Source: Sphingomonas ginsenosidivorax (GTDB taxonomy: Bacteria > Pseudomonadota > Alphaproteobacteria > Sphingomonadales > Sphingomonadaceae). Taken from it: DNA of 64,000 nucleotides. Position numbers and translations under genes: made by a program. The stretch covers positions 1,677,001-1,741,000 of the forward strand of contig NZ_VOQR01000001.1 of the NCBI RefSeq assembly GCF_007995065.1, written 5' to 3'. The notes beneath the pieces were generated by a model. That model searched no databases and was not told where the DNA came from. It worked only from the letters and a program-made list of their open reading frames with translations. This document shows, piece after piece, positions 16,734 to 25,259 of the stretch (its first letter is position 1; every line of letters starts with the position of its first letter).

Positions 16734-18097
16734 CCTCTCCCGCCAGGGGGAGGTGGCGCCGAAGGCGTCGGAGGGGGCGGCACCTCCTTCGGGCGTTCCG
16801 TGTCCGCCCCCTCCGTCAGGCTGCGCCTGCCACCTCCCCCTGGCGGGGGAGGATCGAAGTGGAGCAGCGCGTCGAGGGGGGCCAGGCGGGCGTCCCAGCC
16901 GTAGCGGGCGATGACCTGCGTGCGGGCCGAGCTGCCGAGCTGCGAGGCCGTGGCGGGATCGTCGAGCAGGTCGCCGATCTGCTTTGCAAAGCTTTCGGCG
17001 TCGTTGGCGACATGGATCGTGCCGGCATGGTCGATACCCTCGGCAGCGGCGGCGGACGCGACGACCGGCCGTGCCATCGCCATCGCTTCCAGCACTTTGT
17101 TCTGGATGCCGCGCGCGAGTTTGAGCGGTGCGACGCAGACATCGGCCGCGGCGAGCCAGCCGCGGACGTCGTTGACCGCGCCGGTGACGAGGACGTCGTC
17201 GCTCGCCAGCGCCTGCACCGCCGCGGTCGGCGCGCGGCCGACGATCGCGAAGCGAGCGCGGTGGCGGCGGCCGACGATCGGCAGGATCTCGCGCGCGAAC
17301 CAGGTCACCGCGTCGATGTTGGGGCGATAATCCATCTGGCCGGTGAAGACGATCAGGGGGGGGGCTCCCCTCCCTGGAAGGGAGGGGTTGGGGGTGGGTC
17401 GGACCTTGGCGCTGGCGTTGGGAGTCTCAGGACCCACCCCCGGCCCCTCCCTTCCAGGGAGGGGAGCAGGGAGGGCGGTGGGATCGAACGTCAGGGAATC
17501 GATCCCGTTCTCGACCGCGAGCACCCTGCCCTGCGCGCCGCCCGTGCGGAACAGTGCGGCTTCGGCGTCGCTGACGAACAGGCTGGCCGAAACGCGCGCG
17601 GCGACGTCGCGTTCGAACGCGCCGAGCAGGCGCGCTTCGCGGCGCATCATCCAGCGCATCGGCCCCGTCGCATCCTCGGCATAGCCTGCGAACTTGGCCG
17701 AATCGACGTCGACGAAATCCATGATCGCGGGCTCGCCGGGGACGAGATACTGCGCCATCTGGCCCGAAAAGACGACGGTCGCGCGGATCGCATTTTGCTT
17801 GCGGACCTGCGCGAGTGCGCGCGCGAACGCCGCGCTGTGGAACGCGGTCAGTGAGACCGGGCGCCCCGTCGCCAGCGCTTCCACGGCCGCCCGCACCTGC
17901 GACTTGCGGCGGGGCACGATCGTGCAGCTCGCCAGAATGGCCGTGAAGGCGGGCGGCGGCGGCGCGTCGTCTTCCGTGAAAGCGACCAGATGCACCGGCA
18001 TTCGCCTGGCGAGATATTGCAGGATGTGGAAGCTGCGGATCCTGTCGCCGCGATCGGGGGGAAACGGCAGGCGGTGCGCCAGGAAGAGCAGGCTCAC
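16730..18097 (-). CDS. XrtA-associated glycosyltransferase (TIGR03087-like), repeat-containing
   Basis: A 455-residue GT4-type sugar transferase. The N-terminal GT-B domain starts with LLFLAHRLPFPPDRGDRIRS. The C-terminal domain has FTGQMDYRPNIDAVTWFA, VGRAPT, and APLKLARGIQNKVLEAMAM with the nucleotide-sugar glutamate. GTG 18097 overlaps the FemAB stop (GTGA). Residues about 211-245 are translated from a palindromic repeat (17364-17467) and interrupt the domain joint in frame. The last 40 residues (PPPPGGGG onward) also come from a repeat (16736-16853). The normal family length is near 400, so the extra length matches these insertions. Confidence 0.9.
   Translation of the reverse strand: MSLLFLAHRLPFPPDRGDRIRSFHILQYLARRMPVHLVAFTEDDAPPPPAFTAILASCTIVPRRKSQVRAAVEALATGRPVSLTAFHSAAFARALAQVRKQNAIRATVVFSGQMAQYLVPGEPAIMDFVDVDSAKFAGYAEDATGPMRWMMRREARLLGAFERDVAARVSASLFVSDAEAALFRTGGAQGRVLAVENGIDSLTFDPTALPAPLPGREGPGVGPETPNASAKVRPTPNPSLPGRGAPPLIVFTGQMDYRPNIDAVTWFAREILPIVGRRHRARFAIVGRAPTAAVQALASDDVLVTGAVNDVRGWLAAADVCVAPLKLARGIQNKVLEAMAMARPVVASAAAAEGIDHAGTIHVANDAESFAKQIGDLLDDPATASQLGSSARTQVIARYGWDARLAPLDALLHFDPPPPGGGGRRSLTEGADTERPKEVPPPPTPSAPPPPGGRG
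16736..16853. repeat. Palindromic element inside the glycosyltransferase 3' end
   Basis: CTCCCGCCAGGGGGAGGTGG at the left and CCACCTCCCCCTGGCGGGGG at the right are inverted copies. The same family occurs at 11579-11699. It is translated as the Pro/Gly-rich C-terminal tail of the glycosyltransferase, and its edge adjoins the xrtA start. Confidence 0.88.
17364..17467. repeat. Palindromic element captured in frame inside the glycosyltransferase
   Basis: GCTCCCCTCCCTGGAAGGGA at the left and TCCCTTCCAGGGAGGGGAGC at the right are perfect inverted copies, continued by GGGGGTGGGTC and GACCCACCCCC. The element is entirely inside coding sequence and keeps the frame open. Confidence 0.9.
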
Positions 18098-19140
18098 CCC
18101 AGGCCCCGGGATATCCACGGCCCGGCGGCATTGGCGGCCCAGAGCGGGAGCTTCTTCCAGGTGCGGACCATCAGCGCATATTTGGGGTTGAGCGGGTTCA
18201 CCTCGCGCGCCGGGCCGTCGCTGCGTTTCGCGTAGAGACGTTTTTCGGGAGTGAAGCCCCAATTCTTCTTGAACGCGGCGGCGCCGGTGTCGGTCTTGGA
18301 CCGGCCGAAGTCGAACCGCGTGCAGCCGCGCGCGCGGGCATGCGCCATCAGCGCGAAATACATCCGGTCGTTGGCACGCAGGCCGCGCGCCGCCGCGGTG
18401 CCGCCGCCCCAATAGGGGTAGACGGTGCCCTGGAAATAGAGGCTCAGCACGCTCGCCACCGCGCGGCCCTGGTGGCGGACGGTGAGGATGTCGGCGTCCA
18501 TGGACGTCATCACGCTGCGGAACAGTTTCGCGGGAAACACCGGCGTACCGAGGTTGCGGACCGATTCGGCATAGACCCGGTAGTGCTCGGCCTGCATCGC
18601 GCGGCTCGTACCGGTCGCGACGTCGAGGTCGAAGCCGAGCGCCCGGCGTACCTCGGCGCGCTGTTTCCGGGGGATCGCGAGCAGTTCGGCGTCGTCGTCC
18701 GCGGCGAGATCGCGCGCGAAACCGAGATAGCTCGTGTCGTCGCTGGCCCAGCCCTCGGGCGCCGCGCCGCCGCGCAGTTCGACCGACGGGCAGCCGAGCC
18801 GCTGCGCAAGGTCCCACGCCCCCGAGGCCAGTGCCTCGACCGCGTCACCGAGCACGCCGCCGTCGACGCCGAACCCGGTCGACACCAGCGCGCGCCCGAA
18901 CAGCGGCGAGCGCATTTCGCTGAGCGGCAGCACGCCGACGATCGTCCCGTCCGCGCGTTCGGCGATCAGGTAGCGCGCGCGCTGCCCGCACCCGGCCTGC
19001 ACGGCCAGACTCCACGCCGGCAAATGGAACGGCGTCGCGCCCTGCGTCGCCTCGACGAACGCGACGATCCGCGCGCAGTCGTCCGCCTCGCGCAGATCCG
19101 CCTCGCGCACGCCCAGCGGGGCGGCCTCCAGCGGCTTCAT
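18094..19140 (-). CDS. XrtA-associated FemAB-like acyltransferase
   Basis: A 348-residue protein of the FemAB/GNAT-like group found with exosortase loci. Visible are SYLGFARDLAAD, PRKQRAEVRRALG, the catalytic-core-like YFQGTVYPYWGGGTAAARGLRANDRMYFAL (in two parts, YPYWGGG and NDRMYFALM), and FDFGRSKTDTGAAAFKKNWGF. The family transfers an amino-acyl or acyl group to a cell-wall or polysaccharide acceptor. Its ATG 19140 overlaps the deacetylase stop and its own stop overlaps the glycosyltransferase start, so it is in a coupled string. The acceptor and donor are not known. Confidence 0.9.
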   Translation of the reverse strand: MKPLEAAPLGVREADLREADDCARIVAFVEATQGATPFHLPAWSLAVQAGCGQRARYLIAERADGTIVGVLPLSEMRSPLFGRALVSTGFGVDGGVLGDAVEALASGAWDLAQRLGCPSVELRGGAAPEGWASDDTSYLGFARDLAADDDAELLAIPRKQRAEVRRALGFDLDVATGTSRAMQAEHYRVYAESVRNLGTPVFPAKLFRSVMTSMDADILTVRHQGRAVASVLSLYFQGTVYPYWGGGTAAARGLRANDRMYFALMAHARARGCTRFDFGRSKTDTGAAAFKKNWGFTPEKRLYAKRSDGPAREVNPLNPKYALMVRTWKKLPLWAANAAGPWISRGLG

Positions 19141-19991
19141 CGCAACCGTGCGGCTTCGCGCGCCACGACCGTATCGACGCGGCCCCAGTCGTGCTCGCCG
19201 ATCAGCCCGCGCAGCTTGCCGGCCATGGCGCCCAGCCGCGAATAATGCCGCAGCTTCGATCGCATCGGTGCCTGTCGGACGCGCGGCTGCGCCGGGTCGA
19301 TCTCCCAGGGATGGAAATAGAACACCGCCGGCCGCTCGGCCGCATTGACCTGCCGCACCGCGAAATTGGTCAGCGCGGACGGCAGCAGCCGGAAGAACCC
19401 GCCACCCGTCGCGAGGCGCCGCTTGCCGATCTCGGCCACCGTCACCGGCAGCTCGATCAGCGCGCTGTCGGGCAGCGGCTCGAACGCGTAGCGCGGCGCC
19501 TCGCGCCAGCCATAATGGTCGTGCTTCAGCGGTGCGACGCTCGACGAATAGGCATAGCCCTCTTCCGCCAGCACGACATGTGCCCAGGGCGTGCGCTGGT
19601 CGATCGAGAAGCTCGGCGCGCGGTAGCCCGTGACCTTCTGCCCCGCCGCATCCTCGATCGTCGCCCGCGCGCGCGCCAGGTCGGCGCGGAACGTCTCCGC
19701 GTCCATCGTGAAGACGCGCTGATGGTCCCAGCCATGGCTCGCGATCTCGTGCCCGGCATCGACGATGCGGCGGATCAGGTGCGGATAGCGATCCGCGACC
19801 CAGCCGAGCGTGAAGAAGGTACCGAGCACTCCGCTCTCGGCGAACAGCGCCAGCGTGGCGTCGGTGTTCGCCTCGACGCGCGATTCGAGGCCGCGCCAGT
19901 CGGCCTTGTCGATCACGCGCTCGAACGCGCCGACCTGGAACCACTCCTCGACGTCGACGGACATGCCATTCAGAACTTGGCCATTCAGCAT
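19137..19991 (-). CDS. XrtA-associated polysaccharide deacetylase
   Basis: A 284-residue NodB-homology deacetylase. MSVDVEEWFQVG carries the catalytic aspartate and the metal-binding aspartate, SHGWDHQRVF the two metal-binding histidines, and GYRAPSFSID the next motif. A late FYFHPWEID provides the final histidine. It would remove acetyl groups from an exopolysaccharide or its lipid-linked precursor. ATG 19991 is chosen because it lies one base after the ATPase stop; an earlier frame start at 20036 would read into that gene. The family is tied to exosortase A loci. Confidence 0.92.
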   Translation of the reverse strand: MLNGQVLNGMSVDVEEWFQVGAFERVIDKADWRGLESRVEANTDATLALFAESGVLGTFFTLGWVADRYPHLIRRIVDAGHEIASHGWDHQRVFTMDAETFRADLARARATIEDAAGQKVTGYRAPSFSIDQRTPWAHVVLAEEGYAYSSSVAPLKHDHYGWREAPRYAFEPLPDSALIELPVTVAEIGKRRLATGGGFFRLLPSALTNFAVRQVNAAERPAVFYFHPWEIDPAQPRVRQAPMRSKLRHYSRLGAMAGKLRGLIGEHDWGRVDTVVAREAARLR

Positions 19992-19992
19992 G

Positions 19993-21060
19993 TCAGGCCG
20001 CGTCGTGCCAGTTCGCGACGCCGCGGATCGGCGCATAGTCCGGCCTCGTCGTATCGCTCTCGACCCAGTCGACGAGCAGGGTCAGGACGCGGCGCAGCGC
20101 CTGGTCCTGCTGCTCGACGCGCGATTCGAGTTCGGCGACCCGCGCGGCCAGTGCGGCGTCGACCGCCGGTGCGGCGGCCGTAGCGGGTGCGCTCGGGGTT
20201 ACCGGCGCCGCCTCGGGCTCGTCCGGCACGCTCAGCGCCAGCGTCGGCAGGTCGGCGTCGAGATCGCCGATCACCGCCTCGACCACCGCCTGGTCGATCA
20301 GCGTGAGGTTCTCGACCGCGGCGTGCAGCATCACGCGGCCGGCGAGCAGGTTCAGCCGCCGCGGCACGCCCGCCGATCCGCGGTACAGCGCGGCAAACGC
20401 GTCCTCCTGGAAATCAGGGTTGCCGGTCCAGCCGACCACGGCGAGGCGGTGCGCGATATAGTCCGCGACCTCATGCTCCTCCATCGGGTCGAGATGGTGG
20501 ATCGCAATGATCCGCTGGCGCAGCTGTTCGAGCCGGTCCGAGCCGTGCAGCCGGTCGCGGAACTCGGGCTGGCCGAGCAGCAGGATCTGCAGCAGCGACT
20601 GCCCGCCGGCCTGGAAGTTCGACAGCATCCGCAGTTCCTCCAGCGCGGACACCGGCAGCGCCTGCGCCTCGTCGACGACGAGCAGCGTCCGCCGCCCGGT
20701 CCGCGCCACCGCGTGAAGCCCGCGTTCGATCGCGGTCAGCAGCTGCGCCTTTTCGAGGCCCGCCGGATCGACGCCCAGATCGGTCGCGACGATCCGCAAC
20801 AGGTCCTCGGCCTCGATCGCGGTGGACACGATCCGGATCGCATTCAGCCGCTTGTGGTCGATCGTGTCCATCAAATGGCCGACCAGCGTGGTCTTGCCCG
20901 CCCCGATGTCACCGGTGATGACGATGAAGCCCTCGCCCTGCGCCAGGCCATAGCCGAGATACGCCATCGCCTTGCGGTGCGTCGCGGTCTCGAACCAGAA
21001 TTTCGGGTCCGGGGTCAGCTGGAAGGGCCGACCGGTCAGTCCGTAATGTTCGTCGTACAT
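19993..21060 (-). CDS. XrtA-associated AAA ATPase
   Basis: A 355-residue ExeA/GspA-like ATPase. The N-terminus MYDEHYGLTGRPFQLTPDPK is typical, Walker A is GDIGAGKTTLVG at about 50-61, and Walker B is TLLVVDEAQALP. The arginine-rich GVPRRLNLLAGR follows. A C-terminal Pro/Ala linker and a coiled-coil (VAELESRVEQQDQALRRVL) complete the protein. The family is associated with exopolysaccharide assembly and may drive export or assembly of the envelope machinery. The start at 21060 begins the conserved region; upstream codons in the same frame belong to the outer-membrane protein gene. Confidence 0.93.
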   Translation of the reverse strand: MYDEHYGLTGRPFQLTPDPKFWFETATHRKAMAYLGYGLAQGEGFIVITGDIGAGKTTLVGHLMDTIDHKRLNAIRIVSTAIEAEDLLRIVATDLGVDPAGLEKAQLLTAIERGLHAVARTGRRTLLVVDEAQALPVSALEELRMLSNFQAGGQSLLQILLLGQPEFRDRLHGSDRLEQLRQRIIAIHHLDPMEEHEVADYIAHRLAVVGWTGNPDFQEDAFAALYRGSAGVPRRLNLLAGRVMLHAAVENLTLIDQAVVEAVIGDLDADLPTLALSVPDEPEAAPVTPSAPATAAAPAVDAALAARVAELESRVEQQDQALRRVLTLLVDWVESDTTRPDYAPIRGVANWHDAA

Positions 21061-21070
21061 AGGGCCCGTC

Positions 21071-22732
21071 CTAGAACTGGTATCTTGCACCGAGCAGCGC
21101 TTGCGCCGACCAGTCGCTGTCGAAATCGCCGACCTTGAAGCTGTACAGCCCGACCGAGGCGGTCGTGCCGAGTCGGCCGAAGTTGCGATAATAACTCCCG
21201 GTCGCGCCATATGACCACACGCCGTCGTCCCCGCCGTCCTGGACGAGGCCCGCGCCGCCACCGCCGATGCCGCTGTCGTAATAGTTGACGAAGGCGTTGG
21301 CATTGATGCCCGACTGCTGCGTCAGCACGCGCGCGTAGAACAGCTGGCCGTAATAGCTCTGGTCCTCGAGCCCGGACACCACCAGCCCGGGCGCGACGCG
21401 CGGCGCGTAGAGCTTGCGGTTGGCATAGCCGATGCCCGCTCCCCAGGTGCTGCGGCCGCGGGTCGCGACCAGCACGCCGTCGATCCCGCGCGCGCGGTAG
21501 CTCGACGTCGAGATCGACTGGAACACGTCGTCGAGGCACCCGCCGGGCGCCGCTCCGGTCGATCCGAAGACGCAGCCGTTGAACTGCTGGCTGAACCCCT
21601 GTGTCGGCGAGATGAAGCTGGTCGGGATGTTGGCGAGCCCGGTGCGGAGCTGGCGGCCGAACGTCTGGACGCCGTCATAGACGTTGACCGCGAGGCCGAC
21701 GCCCTTCGATGCCTGGTAGGTCGCGGTACCGGTATAGCTGAGCGAGCCATAGCGCTTGCCGACCCGCGCCTCGACCGAGGTGCGGCGGTTGGGGCGCCAG
21801 ATCACGCCCGCGTCGTAATAGACGCCGTCGGTCCGGTAGGCGATGCGGCGCGGCGATCCGGGTGCGGTGACGAAGCGGCCGTCGTCGTCGAGCACGGGCA
21901 CGCCCGCGGCGTCGACCAGCGCGTCCTTCTGGCTGGTCTCGATCTTCTCGTAGCCGACGCCCGCGGTCAGCGCGACATAGGGCGATACCGGCAACAGCGC
22001 GTCGCCGCGGCCGAACCAGCCCTCGTACCGCTGACTGAGCTGGCTCGCGGTCTCGCGGTCGTACCCGGCGCTCGCGGTCAGCCCGACGGGCAGCAGCGTG
22101 CCGGGCTGGAACCCTGCGCTCGCGGTCGCGACGTGGCCGATCGAATCGTCGTAATAATCCAGCCGCCGCGTGCCCAGCCCGGTGTCGGCGAAGGTCGGCG
22201 TCTCGACCTTGGTATAGCCGAAGCGATAGTCGGCGTTGAGCGCGATCGGCCCGGCGTTGGTCGCCAGGCTGGGACCGACATAGCCCGCATAGACCTGCGC
22301 GATATTGTCGACGTTGCCGACCAGGATGCCGGGTGCCGCGCCGCGGATGTCGGACCGGGCGCGCGTCGCGATGCCGCCGGCCTCGACCGACAGCGCGCGG
22401 GTCAGCTGGACGTCGGCGCGCGCGAGGCCCGACAGGACGTCCTGATCGCCGATGCGGTCGTCGTACGAGAAGCGATGCTCGTAGCGGACGCTCGCCTGCG
22501 CCGCGACGCGCTGCGTCTGGATCGATCCGTCGACCCCCGCCGCCAGCGAGGTATAGGTCACCACGTCGCCGCCATTCAGGTCGGCGTCGAAGATCTGGCT
22601 CGCCTCGACATAGGGCACCACGGTGACGCGGCGCGTGCCCTGCGTGGCTTGTGCGGACACGGGTCCGGCGGCGAGCAGAGCGATCAAGGCAACCCCACCC
22701 CCCCGGGTGGCGGCGCGGAATATGCGGGTCAT
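21071..22732 (-). CDS. XrtA-associated outer-membrane protein
   Basis: A 553-residue protein with a signal peptide (MTRIFRAATRGGGVALIALL, ending near PVSAQ) and a long mature part of alternating aromatic and hydrophobic residues that suggests a beta-barrel, ending in aromatic LLGARYQF, as expected for BAM insertion. It matches the family known as PEP-CTERM system-associated outer-membrane protein (TIGR03016). ATG 22732 overlaps the tyrosine kinase stop (ATGA). It probably provides the outer-membrane exit or anchoring for the polymer together with the Wza-type protein. It is not a classical porin. Confidence 0.88.
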   Translation of the reverse strand: MTRIFRAATRGGGVALIALLAAGPVSAQATQGTRRVTVVPYVEASQIFDADLNGGDVVTYTSLAAGVDGSIQTQRVAAQASVRYEHRFSYDDRIGDQDVLSGLARADVQLTRALSVEAGGIATRARSDIRGAAPGILVGNVDNIAQVYAGYVGPSLATNAGPIALNADYRFGYTKVETPTFADTGLGTRRLDYYDDSIGHVATASAGFQPGTLLPVGLTASAGYDRETASQLSQRYEGWFGRGDALLPVSPYVALTAGVGYEKIETSQKDALVDAAGVPVLDDDGRFVTAPGSPRRIAYRTDGVYYDAGVIWRPNRRTSVEARVGKRYGSLSYTGTATYQASKGVGLAVNVYDGVQTFGRQLRTGLANIPTSFISPTQGFSQQFNGCVFGSTGAAPGGCLDDVFQSISTSSYRARGIDGVLVATRGRSTWGAGIGYANRKLYAPRVAPGLVVSGLEDQSYYGQLFYARVLTQQSGINANAFVNYYDSGIGGGGAGLVQDGGDDGVWSYGATGSYYRNFGRLGTTASVGLYSFKVGDFDSDWSAQALLGARYQF

Positions 22733-23727
22733 TGAGATCCCCCCTGGCCGTAATAACTGCCGAACCGCGCGCCCCCCGGCACGAACGACACGGCGTTGAG
22801 GACGAGCTGGATATGCTCGCAACTGTCGAGCAGATTGACCGCGGCGCGCAGTTCCCCTTCGGGGGTGCGATCGGCGCGAACGACGAGCATCACCTGCCCC
22901 ACCATCATCGCCAGCACCGAGGCGGGCGAGGCCGCGAGCGCGGGCGGCGAATCGAAGATGATGACGCGGCGCGGGTTCGCCGCGAGCAGGCGGGCGAGCA
23001 CGTTGCGGGTCCGCGCGCTCGCCAGCAGCTCGGTGTCCATCGCGGTCTTGGTGCCGGCGGGCAGGATCGACAGATGCGGCACATCGGTGCGGATCACGAG
23101 AGTCTCGACGTCGATCTGCGTATCGGCGAGCGCGTCGAGCAGGCCCGGCCCGTCGGACAGTCCCAGCTGGTTGAGGACGTCGGGCTTGGCGACGTCGGCG
23201 TCGACCAGCAGCACTTCGGTATCGCGTTCCGCGGCGAGCGACAGCGCGAGATTGACCGCGCAGAAGGTCTTGCCGTCCTCGGGGCGTGCCGAGCAGACCA
23301 GGATCGTGCGCGCCTTGTCGGCGCTGTCGGTCTCGGCGATCCGCCCCTTGGTAATCAGCAGCTGCCGCTTGATCAGGCGGAATTCCTCGGCGAGCGGCCC
23401 CACCGGCGCGCCGGGCACGATCATCCCGCTGGACGCCAGCATCCCACGATCGATCGCGGCGATGTCGCCATGATCGACGGGCAGGTAGAAATCGTCGGGA
23501 AGCTCCTCGCCAACCGCCGCACGCAGGTTCTCCGGGATCGCGAGGAAGGTCGGGTCGGTGCTGATCGGAGCGGCGGTGGCCGGCTCCGGCGCGACCGGCG
23601 CGGCCGGGGTGACGGGCGCGACCGGTCCGTCGTCCCGGGCACGGGCGTGCGCGGAGAAATCATAGACCTTCGCCGCGCGTTCCAGCAGCGAGGGTTCGCG
23701 CGTCGTCTTGGGTGTCGTCACGGTCAT
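22729..23727 (-). CDS. XrtA-associated tyrosine autokinase (BY-kinase)
   Basis: A 332-residue CpsD/CapB-like cytoplasmic kinase. Walker A is SARPEDGKTFCAVNLALS, Walker A-prime is VLLVDADVAKPD, and Walker B is VIIFDSPP. A short C-terminal tail FGSYYGQGG holds the tyrosines that could be autophosphorylated. An Ala/Pro-rich N-terminal region (residues about 30-50) is low complexity. With the separate Wzz-type membrane activator (next gene), it regulates exopolysaccharide polymer length. ATG 23727 follows the Wzz stop by four bases and has GAGGGG near it. Confidence 0.92.
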   Translation of the reverse strand: MTVTTPKTTREPSLLERAAKVYDFSAHARARDDGPVAPVTPAAPVAPEPATAAPISTDPTFLAIPENLRAAVGEELPDDFYLPVDHGDIAAIDRGMLASSGMIVPGAPVGPLAEEFRLIKRQLLITKGRIAETDSADKARTILVCSARPEDGKTFCAVNLALSLAAERDTEVLLVDADVAKPDVLNQLGLSDGPGLLDALADTQIDVETLVIRTDVPHLSILPAGTKTAMDTELLASARTRNVLARLLAANPRRVIIFDSPPALAASPASVLAMMVGQVMLVVRADRTPEGELRAAVNLLDSCEHIQLVLNAVSFVPGGARFGSYYGQGGSQ

Positions 23728-23731
23728 CCCC

Positions 23732-25258
23732 TCACGCCGCCATGCCACGCTGGAGGATCTCGACCCCCAGCAGCAGGACATAGGCGGCTCCCAGCGCGGC
23801 GGTGCCGCCCAGGAAGATCTTCAGTTTGCGGCGGCGCTGGTCGGACTGGATCCGCGTGACGACCTCGCCGATCGAACCGATCACCGGCAGGCCGGCGGCC
23901 CGTTCCAGCCGCGCGCCGGTCGCGAACGTCGTGCGCAGCTGGCCCATCGCGAAGGCGGCTCCGACGCCCGCACCCAGCCCGGCGATCAGCACGCCGGTGA
24001 GCAGCAGCATGCGATTCGGCGCGGTCGGCGTGCGCGGCGTCGTCGGCGGGTCGATCACGCTGAACTTCACGCGGTCGGTCTGGGTCTGCGCCTGGCCGCG
24101 CAGCGCGATCTGCTCGCGTTGCGTCAGCAGCTGCGCATACTGGTCTTTCAGCACCTGATAGTCGCGGTCGATGCTGCCCTGTTCGGCGGCGGCTTCGGGG
24201 TCGGCGGCGATCTTGCTGTTGAGCAGGTCGACGTCGCCCTGCAGCTGGCTCTTGCGCATCCTGAGTGCGGCGACCGCGGCCTGCCGGTCGGCGAGCATCG
24301 ACTGGAGCGAGACGTAGAGCGGGTTGGCGGTCGCGCCCGATCCACCGGCGGCGCCCGCCAGCGGTTCGCCGCGTGCGGCCGCGGTGGCCGACGCCAGCTG
24401 GCTCTTCAGCGCCACGACGTCGGGATGGTTGTCGGTGTAGCCGCGCGCGCGCGCATCGGCGAGCTGCCCCTGGATCGCCTGCAGCCGCGCGCGCGCCGGG
24501 CCTGCCGAACCCGCAGCCCCGGGCGCACCGGCGACGGTCGCGGGCGTGCCGGCCATCTGACCCTGCACCGCGGCCAGGCTCGACTGCGCCGCGGCCAGGT
24601 CTCCGTCGACCTGCGCCATCTGCGCGCGCGAGGCGCCGATGCGGTCGCTGACCGATCCGGTGCCGGGCAGCGAGCCGAGGTAGCGGTTCTGGAAATCGGC
24701 GCGCTTGGCCTCGGCGTCCTGCAGCTGCTTCTGACGCTGTTCGAGCTGCGAATCGAGGAAGGTCAGGCTCTGGCTGGTGCTGGTGCGGTCGCCGGCGAGA
24801 TTCTGTTCGACGAAGATGTCGATCAGCTTCTGCGTGATCGTCCGCGCCAGCTTGGGGCTCGACGAGGTGGTCGTGATCGTGAACAGATTGTCCTGCTGCG
24901 ACACGATCTTGATGCTCTGCGCCAGCCCTGCGACGCGGTCGGCGACGTCGCGGTCGCTCGATACCGTGTTGGCGAGGTCGGTGCCGCGCACGACCTTTTC
25001 CAGGTTCACCGCCGACACCAAGGTCTGGCGGATGGTGTCGACGTCGTTCTGCGTCGACTGCGCTCCGGCATCCATCGTCGAGGGCAGGATGTTCTGCATC
25101 TGCACGAACACGCGTGCGCTCGATTCGTACCGGCTCGGGATCTGCGACACGACCAGCCAGCCGAGCACGCACACGGCCCACGCCACCGCCAGCGCGAGCC
25201 AGCGGCGGTGCCAGATCGCGTGCAGCGCGATGCGGACTTCGTCGTAGATCCCGTTCAT
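23732..25258 (-). CDS. XrtA-associated chain-length determinant (Wzz/GumC)
   Basis: A 508-residue polysaccharide co-polymerase. Transmembrane helix 1 is at about 20-40 (WLALAVAWAVCVLGWLVV) with a Wzz N-terminal domain after it. A long periplasmic coiled-coil lies at about 165-350 (QLEQRQKQLQDAEAKRADFQ and others). Helix 2 is near 425 (MLLLTGVLIAGLGAGVGAAF), with a last helix near the C-terminus (GGTAALGAAYVLLLG). It sets chain length and activates the tyrosine kinase encoded next. It begins one base after the export-protein stop (the ATG and TGA nearly abut), consistent with co-translation. Confidence 0.93.
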   Translation of the reverse strand: MNGIYDEVRIALHAIWHRRWLALAVAWAVCVLGWLVVSQIPSRYESSARVFVQMQNILPSTMDAGAQSTQNDVDTIRQTLVSAVNLEKVVRGTDLANTVSSDRDVADRVAGLAQSIKIVSQQDNLFTITTTSSSPKLARTITQKLIDIFVEQNLAGDRTSTSQSLTFLDSQLEQRQKQLQDAEAKRADFQNRYLGSLPGTGSVSDRIGASRAQMAQVDGDLAAAQSSLAAVQGQMAGTPATVAGAPGAAGSAGPARARLQAIQGQLADARARGYTDNHPDVVALKSQLASATAAARGEPLAGAAGGSGATANPLYVSLQSMLADRQAAVAALRMRKSQLQGDVDLLNSKIAADPEAAAEQGSIDRDYQVLKDQYAQLLTQREQIALRGQAQTQTDRVKFSVIDPPTTPRTPTAPNRMLLLTGVLIAGLGAGVGAAFAMGQLRTTFATGARLERAAGLPVIGSIGEVVTRIQSDQRRRKLKIFLGGTAALGAAYVLLLGVEILQRGMAA

Positions 25259-25259
25259 C

